Assembly (NCBI GenBank): GCA_009773355.1
Contig: WRPG01000028.1
Span: 1-61,087 of the forward strand
Length of the DNA stretch: 61,087 nucleotides
From: Limisphaerales bacterium
GTDB taxonomy: Bacteria; Verrucomicrobiota; Verrucomicrobiia; Limisphaerales; SXTU01
Reading direction: 5' to 3'
Position 1 is the first letter of the stretch. The number at the start of each line of letters is the position of its first letter. Below the pieces are notes generated by a model. That model saw nothing but the letters and a program-made list of their open reading frames with translations. It searched no databases and had not been told where the DNA came from. Position numbers and translations under genes: made by a program. Of the stretch, positions 53,894 to 61,087 are shown piece after piece.

Positions 53894-55153
53894 ATGAATT
53901 CTGAGAACACCTACGACGCCATTGTCATCGGCGGCGGACCTTCTGGCTCCTCCTCGTCCTACATCCTCTCCGAGCACGGGCACCGGGTGCTGCTGCTGGA
54001 GCGCGAGAAGTTCCCGCGCTACCACATTGGCGAGTCCATGATCCCCTTCACCTACGGGCCGATGGAGCGGCTGGGCCTCATCCCGCGCATGAGGCAGTCG
54101 CACTTCGTGAAGAAATACAGCGTGATCTTCATCTCGCCCAACGGGAAGGTGAGCACGCCCTTCTACTTCTTCAACCGCTACGACCGCGACACCGTCGCGC
54201 AGACGTGGCAGGTGCTGCGCAGCGAGCTGGACCAGATGCTCCTCGACCACACGCGCAGCAAGGGCACCACGGTGAAGGAGGAAACCACCGTCAAGGAGCT
54301 GCTCCGCGAGGACGGCCGCGTCGTCGGCGTGCGGGCGCAGCACAAGGATGGTTCCGTAGTCGAGTATCGCGCGCCCATCACGCTGGACTGCACGGGCAAG
54401 GAAGCCTTCGCCGCCGTGCGCAACGGCTGGCGCACGCCCGACCCCTATCTGAACAAGGTCGCCGTCTGGACCTACTACAAAGGCTCGAAGCGCGAGCCGG
54501 GCATTGACGAGGGGCAGACGGCCGTCGCCTACGTGCCGGAGAAAGGCTGGTTCTGGCACATCCCGCAGCACGACGACATGGTGAGCGTCGGCGTCGTGGC
54601 CGAGGGCAAATACCTCACGCGCGGCGGCGTGCGCGAGCCGAAGGACATCTTCCACCGCGAGGTCGAGCAGAACGTCTGGATCAAGGAGCACCTCGCCACC
54701 GGCCAGCAGGTCGGCCCCTATTACCTGACCAGCGAATACACGCAGCACGCGCGGCATTGCGGCAGCGCGGGCCTGCTGCTGGTGGGCGACGCCTTCGCGT
54801 TCCTCGATCCCGTGTTCAGCAGCGGCCTGATGCTCGCGCTCAAGAGCGGCGTGTTCGCGGGCGACGAGGTGCACCAGGCGATTGTGGCGAAGGACTTTTC
54901 CCCCGCGCGCTTCACGCACTACGCGACCACCATGCGGCAGGGCGTGGAGAACATGCGCAAGCTCGTGTATGCCTTCTACGAGCCGAAGTTCTCCTTCAAG
55001 GACGTAATCGTGAAGTATCCCGAGGCCGCCGGCGAAATCACCGACTGCCTCAGCGGTGATGTGAACAAGGACTTCGAGCCGCTCTGGCGCAAGATCCGCG
55101 AGTTCGTGCCGCTGCCGGACGACTTGCCGCTCGGCCAGCCGCTGGCAAACTAG
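53894..55153 (+). CDS. Flavin-dependent oxidoreductase, halogenase-like
   Basis: The ATG at 53894 starts a 419-residue FAD enzyme; upstream in-frame ATGs overlap the ATPase end. The Rossmann motif is AIVIGGGPSGSSSSYIL, followed by LLLEREKFPRYHIGESM, the standard start of the halogenase/geranylgeranyl-reductase superfamily. The text GWFWHIPQHDD fits the W-x-W-x-I-P motif known from flavin-dependent halogenases, and SHFVKKYSVIF offers a Lys in the place of the halogenase catalytic Lys. The FAD-contacting GDAFAFLDPVFSSG lies near residue 300. Halogenation is therefore plausible, but substrate is unknown and simple oxidoreductases share several of these motifs. The glycosyltransferase gene begins seven bases after its stop. 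Confidence 0.85.
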   Translation: MNSENTYDAIVIGGGPSGSSSSYILSEHGHRVLLLEREKFPRYHIGESMIPFTYGPMERLGLIPRMRQSHFVKKYSVIFISPNGKVSTPFYFFNRYDRDTVAQTWQVLRSELDQMLLDHTRSKGTTVKEETTVKELLREDGRVVGVRAQHKDGSVVEYRAPITLDCTGKEAFAAVRNGWRTPDPYLNKVAVWTYYKGSKREPGIDEGQTAVAYVPEKGWFWHIPQHDDMVSVGVVAEGKYLTRGGVREPKDIFHREVEQNVWIKEHLATGQQVGPYYLTSEYTQHARHCGSAGLLLVGDAFAFLDPVFSSGLMLALKSGVFAGDEVHQAIVAKDFSPARFTHYATTMRQGVENMRKLVYAFYEPKFSFKDVIVKYPEAAGEITDCLSGDVNKDFEPLWRKIREFVPLPDDLPLGQPLAN

Positions 55154-55159
55154 TCGGCG

Positions 55160-56500
55160 ATGAACCTCGTCCAGATCACTCCCGGCGCGGGCGGGATGTA
55201 TTGCGGGAACTGCTTCCGCGACAACGCGCTGGTCGCCGCGCTGCGCCAGCGCGGGCATGAGGTGCTCATGGTGCCGCTCTACCTGCCCATGACCCTGGAC
55301 GAGGAGAGCCAGGCCGCCGGCGTGCCGACCTTCTTCGGCGGCATCAATGTTTATCTCCAGCAGCAGTCCGCGTTTTTCCGCCGCGCGCCCAAGTGGCTGC
55401 ACTCGCTGCTCGACTCGCCCGCGCTGCTCAAGCTCGCCGCCGGTCGCGCCGCCAAGACCCAGGCCGCCGACGTGGGCGAACTCACGCTCTCAATGTTGCG
55501 CGGCGAGGAGGGCAACCAGGTGCGCGAACTCGATGAACTGGTCGCCTGGCTCAAGACCCAGCCGCGTCCCGACGTGGTGCTGCTCTCAAACGCGTTGCTC
55601 GTCGGCTTCACGCGCAAGCTCAAGGCCGAACTCGGCTGCAAGGTCGTCTGCAATCTGCAAGGCGAAGACGCCTACCTCGACTCCATGCCCAGCCCGCTGC
55701 GCGAACGGGTCTGGGCGCTGCTGGCCGAGCGCTGCCGCGACTGCGACCTGTTCATCGCCCCCAGCCGCTACTTCGGCGACACGATGGCGAAACGGCTCAA
55801 TCTGCCGGCGGACAAAGTAAGAGTGGTTTTCAACGGCATCTCGTTGGAGGGCTATGGTGACAAGTGGCAGGTGGCAGGTGACACGGCGGCGTCCGCAACC
55901 CCCTTGTCACCTGCCACGAGCCACCTGTCACCCACTCTTGGTTACTTCGCCCGCATGTGCCGCGAGAAAGGCCTCGACCTGCTGGTCGAGACGTTCATCG
56001 AGTTGAAGCGGCGCAACGCGGTGCCGGGTTTGAAACTCAAAGTCGGCGGCGGTTGCGGGCCGGGGGATGAGCCATTCGTTGCGCAGCTCAAGGAACACCT
56101 GCGTCGGGCCGGCTGCCTTGATGACGTATCCTTTCATCCCAACCTGACGCGCGAGCAAAAGGTCGCGTTCTTGCAATCGCTCACCGTTTTCTCCGTGCCC
56201 GCGCTCTACGGCGAGGGCTTCGGCCTCTATCTCATCGAGGCGCTGGCGGCGGGCGTGCCGGTGGTGCAGCCGCGCCATGCGGCGTTTCCCGAACTCGTCG
56301 AGGCCACCGGCGGCGGCGTCATCGCCGAGGCGAACGCGGCGGCGCTGGCGGCGGCCATCGAGGCGCTCCTGCTCGACCCGGCGCGGCTGCGGACGCTGGG
56401 CGAAGCCGGCAGACGCGCGGTGGGCGAGCGGTTCACCGTGGACCGGATGGCGGCGGAGGTCGCCCAGGCAGCGGGCAGCCTTGTTCGCGCGCGAGGGTGA
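55160..56500 (+). CDS. Glycosyltransferase family 4-like, with in-frame repeat
   Basis: This 446-residue GT-B enzyme starts with MNLVQITPGAGGMYCGNCFR, where the G-G-x-x-x-x glycine loop binds the acceptor side. The donor domain begins LGYFARMCREKGLDLLVETF near residue 258 and has LKVGGGCGPGD, VSFHPNLTREQKVAFLQSLT and the E-x-G-x-x-x-x-E pattern in YGEGFGLYLIEALAAGVPVV near 345-363. A palindromic repeat at 55856-55932 is read in frame as KWQVAGDTAASATPLSPA and lies exactly between the two Rossmann domains. Seven-base spacing from the halogenase-like gene suggests cotranscription, perhaps for a modified glycoside. Confidence 0.9.
   Translation: MNLVQITPGAGGMYCGNCFRDNALVAALRQRGHEVLMVPLYLPMTLDEESQAAGVPTFFGGINVYLQQQSAFFRRAPKWLHSLLDSPALLKLAAGRAAKTQAADVGELTLSMLRGEEGNQVRELDELVAWLKTQPRPDVVLLSNALLVGFTRKLKAELGCKVVCNLQGEDAYLDSMPSPLRERVWALLAERCRDCDLFIAPSRYFGDTMAKRLNLPADKVRVVFNGISLEGYGDKWQVAGDTAASATPLSPATSHLSPTLGYFARMCREKGLDLLVETFIELKRRNAVPGLKLKVGGGCGPGDEPFVAQLKEHLRRAGCLDDVSFHPNLTREQKVAFLQSLTVFSVPALYGEGFGLYLIEALAAGVPVVQPRHAAFPELVEATGGGVIAEANAAALAAAIEALLLDPARLRTLGEAGRRAVGERFTVDRMAAEVAQAAGSLVRARG
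55856..55932. repeat. In-frame REPIN in glycosyltransferase gene
   Basis: GGTGACAAGTGGCAGGTGGC with AGGTGACA, and the inverse TGTCACCTGCCACGAGCCAC with CTGTCACC, frame about 21 bases. The insert falls in the interdomain linker. Confidence 0.85.
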
Positions 56501-56522
56501 CGCGGCACTTCGTCGCCGGGCC

Positions 56523-57113
56523 TCACGCGGCGGGAGTAGGCCGCGAAAGCACCTGAACGGGCGAGCCGATCTCGATTTCGCCGGCCTCAACCACGCGCCA
56601 GTAGATGCCGCGCAGGTTGAGGTGCCGCGTGGGCTTGGTGTTCACGAACCGCAGCGCGTCGTTGCCGAAGCGCGCGTTGAACTTGCTGCAGCCGTCGTGC
56701 GGCATCGGCGTGACCTCCACGACCGCCCCGCCCACGCGCAGGCGCGAGCCGATGGGAAGATTTGCGACGGAGAGGTCGAGGTCCACGAAGAGGTTGTCGC
56801 CGAAGAGCGCGAGCGACTGGCCGTTGGCGATCAGCTCCGCCACGCCGGTCTGCATGACGGTGAGCTGCGCGGTGGGGTCGGGCGCGGGCTTGTGGCTCCA
56901 GTTGTCGCCGGGCAGCCCCGCTTCCGGGGACAGCCGCGCCCGGGGCAGCACCTCGCGCGCGTCCTTCACGGGCCGGCGAACGATCAGGGCCAGCCGCCCA
57001 GCGTCCTTCGGCGGCGGCGGCAGCGCCCGCAACCCAGCTTCCAGCTCCGCCGTGGACAGGTGTCGCGTGGCTTCTCCGCGCGCCACTTCGATGCGTGTGG
57101 TGACTTCGCTCAT
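56523..57113 (-). CDS. MOSC domain protein
   Basis: I choose the Met at 57113 (MSEVTTRIEVARGEATRHLS), giving 196 residues; the longer frame upstream is repeat-like. The MOSC beta-barrel text is clear: LPGDNWSHKPAPDPTAQLTV, SLALFGDNLFVDLDLSVANL, PIGSRLRVGGAVVEVTPMPH, DGCSKFNARFG and RHLNLRGIYWRVVEAGEIEI. The conserved Cys in DGCSKF is the candidate molybdenum-cofactor sulfur-binding residue. It may handle sulfur for Moco or act on N-hydroxylated or related small compounds, as in YiiM-like proteins. The gene is convergent with the glycosyltransferase, 22 bases away. Confidence 0.88.
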   Translation of the reverse strand: MSEVTTRIEVARGEATRHLSTAELEAGLRALPPPPKDAGRLALIVRRPVKDAREVLPRARLSPEAGLPGDNWSHKPAPDPTAQLTVMQTGVAELIANGQSLALFGDNLFVDLDLSVANLPIGSRLRVGGAVVEVTPMPHDGCSKFNARFGNDALRFVNTKPTRHLNLRGIYWRVVEAGEIEIGSPVQVLSRPTPAA

Positions 57114-57390
57114 GCCATTGGTGGTGAGCCTAGCCTGACCGTCGGGCCTGAGTAAATCCCACGGTTTGCCCCCGCCGCCACTTGCCCAGCCCAAGCCGGC
57201 TGTGGGTCCGCTGCGCGTGAAACCGGATGACCGCCGCCTGCGCCTGGCTGAACCCCAAGCTCCGCCGCCCGCCGAGGTTTTCATCCGTGCCCGGCATGAT
57301 GATTGCCGGCGTCTGGCCGGTCGCGTTCGGTGCGCGTTGACCTCGTGGTGGTCAGGATGCGCCTTGACCAAGGGCGCGAGGCCGGGCGCC

Positions 57391-57756
57391 TCACTTGAAA
57401 AACAGCAGCTTGCACCCCACCACCACGAGGAAGCCGCCGAACATCCGCTTCAAGTCGTCCGCGTGAATCTTCGTCGTCAGCCACGCGCCGAGGTAGCCGC
57501 CCGCCAGCGCCGTCGGGATGAGCGCCGCGACCACCGGCCAGATGACGTTGCCCTGCGTGTGGTGTTTCCACGAGCCGATCAGCGCCGTCGGCACGATGAC
57601 CGCGAGCGAGGTGCCGATGGCCGACTTGATGTCGGTCACCTGCGAGCCGAGCAGCAGCAGCATGGCCGGCACCATCACCACGCCGCCGCCCACGCCGAAG
57701 AGTCCGCTCGTGATGCCGCCAATGATGCCGACCAAACCCGCCACGAGATAGTTCAT
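57391..57756 (-). CDS. TauE/SafE-like membrane protein, half length
   Basis: This 121-residue protein is made of four membrane helices: YLVAGLVGIIGGITSGLFGV, GGVVMVPAMLLLLGS, AIGTSLAVIVPTALIGSW and VVAALIPTALAGGYLGAWLT, with a final LVVVGCKLLFF. The GGITSGLFGVGGGVVMVPAM start is the standard TauE/SafE (DUF81) motif. Full-length family members have about 250 residues in two repeats, so this is a single-repeat form that would work as a homodimer. Proposed role is export of sulfite or other organosulfur anions; the substrate is not shown. Confidence 0.88.
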   Translation of the reverse strand: MNYLVAGLVGIIGGITSGLFGVGGGVVMVPAMLLLLGSQVTDIKSAIGTSLAVIVPTALIGSWKHHTQGNVIWPVVAALIPTALAGGYLGAWLTTKIHADDLKRMFGGFLVVVGCKLLFFK

Positions 57757-57870
57757 GGCTGGTTAATGCCCGCTCGCGGGAAGCCGGGCAAGTCTAACGC
57801 GGGCTGCGGCGGCGCAGCCGGTTTGAAACGCACTCGAAGCAGCCACGTCCAACGCACCGCCCGACTCACG

Positions 57871-58779
57871 ATGAAACTCCTTCTCCTCTGCTCGTCCGCC
57901 GCGCTGGCTCTGCTGGTTCGCCCCGCCTTCGCCGCGCCGGAGCCGCTCACGCTCAAGCTCTGGCCCGACGGCCCGCCCACCGCGATGAAGCCCAAGTCCG
58001 AGGCCACCGCGAAGCTCATCCAGTCCTACGGCGGCACCAACGCCACCCGCCTCAGCGACGTCACCGACCCGACCATCACCGTGTTCCGCCCCGAGCGCCC
58101 CAACGGCGCGTCCGTCATCGTCGCGCCCGGCGGCGGCTTCATGTTCCTCTCCTGCTCGTTCGAGGGCACGCAGGTTTGCGAGTGGCTGAACACGCTCGGC
58201 GTCACCGCCGTGCTGCTCAAGTATCGCACGCCCACGCGCGACGAGGCGGAGATGTTCTCGCTGCCCGTGCAGGATGCCCAACGCGCGATGGGCCTCGTGC
58301 GCCATCGCGCGGCGGAGTGGAAGCTGGACCCGAAGCGCGTCGGCCTGCTGGGTTTCTCCGCCGGCGGCAACTTGGCCGGCCACGCCGCCTGGGACCGAAC
58401 GCCGCGCACCTATCCGCAAAAACCGGACCTCGACGACCCGCGCGGGCCGGACTTCCTCGTGTTCATCTACGGCGGCGGCTTCCTCGACCCGGCGGACAAG
58501 ACGAAGTTCCGCCCCGGTTTCCGCGTGCCGGCGGACGCGCCGCCCGCGTTCTTCCTCGTCGCCCACGACGACAAGTCCAACCCCGTCGAGGCCGCGATGC
58601 TCTACCTGGAATACAAACGGCAAAACCTCTCCGCCGAGCTGCACATCTGCGCCAAGGGCGGCCACGGCTTCGGCATGAGGAAGAGCAAGGACCCCATCAG
58701 CGAGTGGCCCGCGCGCTGTGGCGAGTGGATGCAAAGCCTCGGCTTGCTCGGGGCCGCACCGGCCACAACCAAGAAGTGA
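57871..58779 (+). CDS. Secreted alpha/beta hydrolase (esterase)
   Basis: The ATG at 57871 gives a signal peptide (MKLLLLCSSAALALLVRPAF, cleaved near AFA-AP) and a 302-residue protein; the long upstream frame is rejected. The oxyanion region is VIVAPGGGFMFLS, the nucleophile Ser is in GFSAGGNLAGHAAW, the Asp is probably in VAHDDKSNPVEAAM and the His in CAKGGHGFGMR. This is the BD-FAE/acetyl xylan esterase-like pattern, acting on esterified plant polysaccharide or similar. The sialidase-like gene begins five bases after its stop, so the two are likely cotranscribed. Confidence 0.9.
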   Translation: MKLLLLCSSAALALLVRPAFAAPEPLTLKLWPDGPPTAMKPKSEATAKLIQSYGGTNATRLSDVTDPTITVFRPERPNGASVIVAPGGGFMFLSCSFEGTQVCEWLNTLGVTAVLLKYRTPTRDEAEMFSLPVQDAQRAMGLVRHRAAEWKLDPKRVGLLGFSAGGNLAGHAAWDRTPRTYPQKPDLDDPRGPDFLVFIYGGGFLDPADKTKFRPGFRVPADAPPAFFLVAHDDKSNPVEAAMLYLEYKRQNLSAELHICAKGGHGFGMRKSKDPISEWPARCGEWMQSLGLLGAAPATTKK

Positions 58780-58783
58780 ATCC

Positions 58784-60019
58784 ATGAACCGTCGCCAGTT
58801 CGTCCTGTCGAGCGCGGCATTTGCCGCCTCCGCTTCCACCGCCTTCCCACAAGCCGCCGCCAGCAAGCCCGCCGAGTTCATCGCTTCCATCGAGAAGGTC
58901 ACGCTCCGCCGGGGCCGCGACGGCAGCGGGCCGACTTGGTTCCACCCGCGCGCGTGCCTGGTGCCGGGCGCGGGCGGCGCGACGGTGTTCATGACGCTCC
59001 AGACCATCGCCGGCTCGGACTACTTCGGACCGGTGCATCGGATGACCTCGCGCGACCTCGGCAAGAACTGGACCGAGCCGCAGCCGGTCCCCGCGTTGGG
59101 CCGCGTGAGGCAGGGCAACGGCCCGGCTGAGGAAGGCGTCTGCGATGTCACGCCCGAGTGGCATCCGCCGACCAAGTCCGTCCTCGCGCTCGGCCACAAC
59201 GTCTTTTACTCCGGCCCGAAGTTCTCCGCCGACCAGCCGCCGCGCTGGCCCGTCTATGCCGTCTGGCGCGATGGCAAATGGGGTCCGCGCCGCAAGCTGG
59301 AGTGGCCCGACCCGCGCGGCGCCTACATCTACTCGAACAACTGCGGCCAGCGCGTCGTGCTGCCCAACGGCGACATCCAGATGTCCTTCACCTTCGGCGC
59401 GACCAAGGGCGAGGCGCGCGCGGTGGCCGGCGTGATTTGCGGCTTCGACGGCGAGACGCTCACGGTCAAGCAGGTGGGCGAACCCATCACCAACGCGAAA
59501 GGTCGCGGCCTGCTGGAGCCGTCGGTCACGCAGTTCCAAGGCCGGTTCTTCCTCACCATCCGCGCCGAGGACAGTCGCGGCTACGTCTGCGCGAGTGACG
59601 ACGGTCTCAAGTGGACACCGAAGCAGCCGTGGGCGTGGGACGACGGCACGCCGCTGGACCTGTCCACCACGCAGCAGCACTGGCTTACGCACTCGGACGC
59701 GCTCTTCCTCGTCTATACGCGCAAGGACGCGAGCAACGTCAACGTCATCCGCTGGCGCTCGCCGCTGTGGGTCGCGCAGGTGGACCCGCGCACGCTGCGC
59801 CTGCGCCGCGCCACCGAGCGCGTCGTGCTGCCGCTCGTGGGCGACGGCGTGAAAGACCCCGACCGCGTCGCCATCATGGGCAACTTCCACACGACGAACG
59901 TCAGCCCCGACGAGTCGTGGGTGACGGTCGGCGAATGGCAGCCCAAGAACGGCATCAAGGGCGACCTCTTGCTCGCGCGCATCCGCTGGCACCGGCCCAA
60001 CCGGCTGGTGGCGGGCTGA
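58784..60019 (+). CDS. Tat-exported sialidase-like protein
   Basis: The ATG at 58784 gives a twin-arginine signal (MNRRQFVLSSAAFAASASTA) and 411 residues. The rest has the six-bladed sialidase/BNR look: RMTSRDLGKNWTEPQPVPAL, SNNCGQRVVLPNGDIQMSFT, RAEDSRGYVCASDDGLKWTP and VVLPLVGDGVKDPDRV. The Asp-box pattern S-x-D-x-G-x-x-W occurs at least twice. A neuraminidase-like or other exo-glycosidase activity is possible, though many such proteins in this phylum act on other glycans. It is followed by a palindromic pair and a related gene. Confidence 0.85.
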   Translation: MNRRQFVLSSAAFAASASTAFPQAAASKPAEFIASIEKVTLRRGRDGSGPTWFHPRACLVPGAGGATVFMTLQTIAGSDYFGPVHRMTSRDLGKNWTEPQPVPALGRVRQGNGPAEEGVCDVTPEWHPPTKSVLALGHNVFYSGPKFSADQPPRWPVYAVWRDGKWGPRRKLEWPDPRGAYIYSNNCGQRVVLPNGDIQMSFTFGATKGEARAVAGVICGFDGETLTVKQVGEPITNAKGRGLLEPSVTQFQGRFFLTIRAEDSRGYVCASDDGLKWTPKQPWAWDDGTPLDLSTTQQHWLTHSDALFLVYTRKDASNVNVIRWRSPLWVAQVDPRTLRLRRATERVVLPLVGDGVKDPDRVAIMGNFHTTNVSPDESWVTVGEWQPKNGIKGDLLLARIRWHRPNRLVAG

Positions 60020-60021
60020 AC

Positions 60022-60094
60022 GTAGCTCGACATTCCAATGTCGAGGTTGGGCTGCTGGCATCGCCAGAGACTCGACATTGGAATGTCGAGCTAC
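60022..60094. repeat. REPIN-like palindromic pair
   Basis: GTAGCTCGACATTCCAATGT with CGAG, and its inverse CTCGACATTGGAATGTCGAG with CTAC, are perfect over 24 bases and frame 25 bases. It begins just after the sialidase-like stop. Confidence 0.85.
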
Positions 60095-60143
60095 CACGGA
60101 TTTCCTTCGACCCAAACCGTGCCGAGTGCGTTAAATCTGTCAG

Positions 60144-61087
60144 ATGCACCCGGCCCCTTCGCTGTCCGCACTGTCCGCGCTGTCTGTCCGGGCATTGCTT
60201 TGCCTGCTCCTTCCGCTCGCCATCACCGCTCAACAACCATCCGGGTCACCGCGCCGCGAGCAGCCTGGCCCGTGGGACCAGGACGTGCTGGTGTATCGCC
60301 TCGGCACGGGGCGGCCGGAGCAGCTTGCGATCTTCGGGCGCGCGGGGGTGCCGACGCTCGCGCGGCTGGCGGACGGGCGGCTCATCGCGGCGTTCCAGCA
60401 TTTCCCGGCGGACGACGACCGCAACTTCGACCGCGTGGCCGTGTGCCTGTCCAAGGACGAAGGGCGGACCTGGACCAAGCCGGAGCCAATCGCCGTGGAC
60501 AACATGGAGGCCGGTTTGGCGCGGCCGTTCGACCCGACGCTGGTGCCGCTGCCGGACGGGCGGGTGCGGCTCTACTTCACGTCGAACCGCAGCCCGGACT
60601 TCCGCCGCAGCGTGCCGGCGATTTACTCGGCCATCTCGCGCGACGGCCTGTGCTACGAGTTCGAGCCGGGCGTTCGCTTTGCGCTGGAGGGGCGCGTCGT
60701 CATTGACTGCGCCGCCGCGTTGCACGACGGCGTGTTCCACCTCATCGTGCCCGACAACGGCACGCCGGAGGAGATGCGGGCGAATGAGCAGCGCCGCGAG
60801 CCGCCGAGTGGCGGCAGCGGCTATCACGCCATCAGCAAGGATGGGCTGAACTTTGAGCGCGTCGCGGATGTGACGATGCCCGGCCAGGGGCGCTGGCTGG
60901 GAAACATGCAGAGCGACGGCGGACGGCTCGCGTTCTTCGGCACCGGACCCGGCCCGTGGCCGGTCACAAGCGCGGACGGCGTGACTTGGCAGGCGGACGG
61001 CGATGCGGTGCGCGTGCCCGGAGCCGACCCCGGCGCGGTGAAACTCAAGGACGGCAGTTGGCTGGCCGCAGTCACCGGCCCGCCGCG
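60144..61087 (+). CDS. Second sialidase-like protein, cut by window end
   Basis: The ATG at 60144 opens an uninterrupted frame to the last base (314 codons and two bases). The product starts MHPAPSLSALSALSVRALLC, continuing LLLPLAITAQQ, a plausible signal peptide. It then shows propeller text: LARLADGRLIAAFQHFPADD, CLSKDEGRTWTKPEP (a clear Asp-box), LVPLPDGRVRLYFTSNRSPD and AISRDGLCYEFEPG. It is a sialidase/BNR-type protein related in fold to its upstream neighbour. The C-terminus lies outside the window. Confidence 0.8.
   Translation, partial: MHPAPSLSALSALSVRALLCLLLPLAITAQQPSGSPRREQPGPWDQDVLVYRLGTGRPEQLAIFGRAGVPTLARLADGRLIAAFQHFPADDDRNFDRVAVCLSKDEGRTWTKPEPIAVDNMEAGLARPFDPTLVPLPDGRVRLYFTSNRSPDFRRSVPAIYSAISRDGLCYEFEPGVRFALEGRVVIDCAAALHDGVFHLIVPDNGTPEEMRANEQRREPPSGGSGYHAISKDGLNFERVADVTMPGQGRWLGNMQSDGGRLAFFGTGPGPWPVTSADGVTWQADGDAVRVPGADPGAVKLKDGSWLAAVTGPP

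Noticed and set aside
57114-57390. N-terminal extension of the MOSC gene or a small gene
   Set aside because: The upstream frame is Arg/Gly-rich without a domain; the Met at 57113 gives a complete MOSC protein. I see nothing else in the gap.

Overview
The window is GC-rich bacterial chromosome. Gene content points to the Planctomycetes-Verrucomicrobia group, most likely a verrucomicrobial lineage: a DUF1549/DUF1553 plus DUF1501 protein pair, Tat-exported sialidase-like and glycosidase-like proteins, a PQQ-type propeller, a DUF58/transglutaminase pair, a kinase-PEGA-sulfatase-modifying fusion, and many short palindromic repeat pairs. No rRNA, ribosomal protein or other phylogenetic marker is present, so the assignment is an inference.

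Layout. 0.6-2.0 kb: Y-family DNA polymerase. 2.3-5.3 kb: secreted DUF1501 and DUF1549/1553 pair on the minus strand. 5.5-8.3 kb: secreted beta-propeller glycosidase-like protein, CorA-like protein, an atypical tRNA-Cys and a lower-GC membrane protein. 8.4-10.4 kb: ABC exporter. 10.6-10.8 kb: two atypical tRNAs abutting with no spacer. 10.8-18.1 kb: amidohydrolase fused to a CBM9-like domain, ClC channel with CBS domains, small hypothetical protein, topoisomerase III. 18.4-24.7 kb: same-strand signalling block of Ser/Thr kinase, cyclase with FHA domain, coiled-coil/LysM-like protein and a small membrane protein. 24.8-35.5 kb: glycosyltransferase, NHL propeller, DUF4912, PQQ propeller, MscS channel with cyclic-nucleotide-binding domain, MFS transporter, M20 peptidase. 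35.5-39.2 kb: transglutaminase/DUF58 operon and a TPR-like protein. 39.3-48.7 kb: PBP4-type carboxypeptidase, a 1588-residue glycogen debranching enzyme and a GH63-like glucosidase. 48.9-53.8 kb: tightly packed operon of a WXG100-like protein, a coiled-coil protein, a second short WXG100-like protein and a large FtsK/EccC-type ATPase. 53.9-61.1 kb: halogenase-like flavoprotein, glycosyltransferase, MOSC protein, TauE-like protein, esterase and two sialidase-like proteins, the last cut by the window end.

Three things stand out. First, three tRNA-like genes (Cys, Phe, Glu anticodons) share the same departure from the tRNA elbow consensus: A18-G19 in the D-loop with G55-C56 in the T-loop, while their stems are fully paired. 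Second, paired palindromic REPIN-like elements of many sequence families lie between genes and also in frame inside genes. The debranching enzyme alone carries about seven, which are read through as linker peptides, and one intergenic family recurs inside this gene. Third, the WXG100/FtsK operon resembles a minimal type VII secretion-like module in what is probably a diderm bacterium.

The signalling genes may be linked: a class III cyclase could make the ligand for the cyclic-nucleotide-binding MscS channel about 7 kb away, and the FHA domain on the cyclase could read phosphorylation by the adjacent kinase. These links are inferred from domain content and proximity only.
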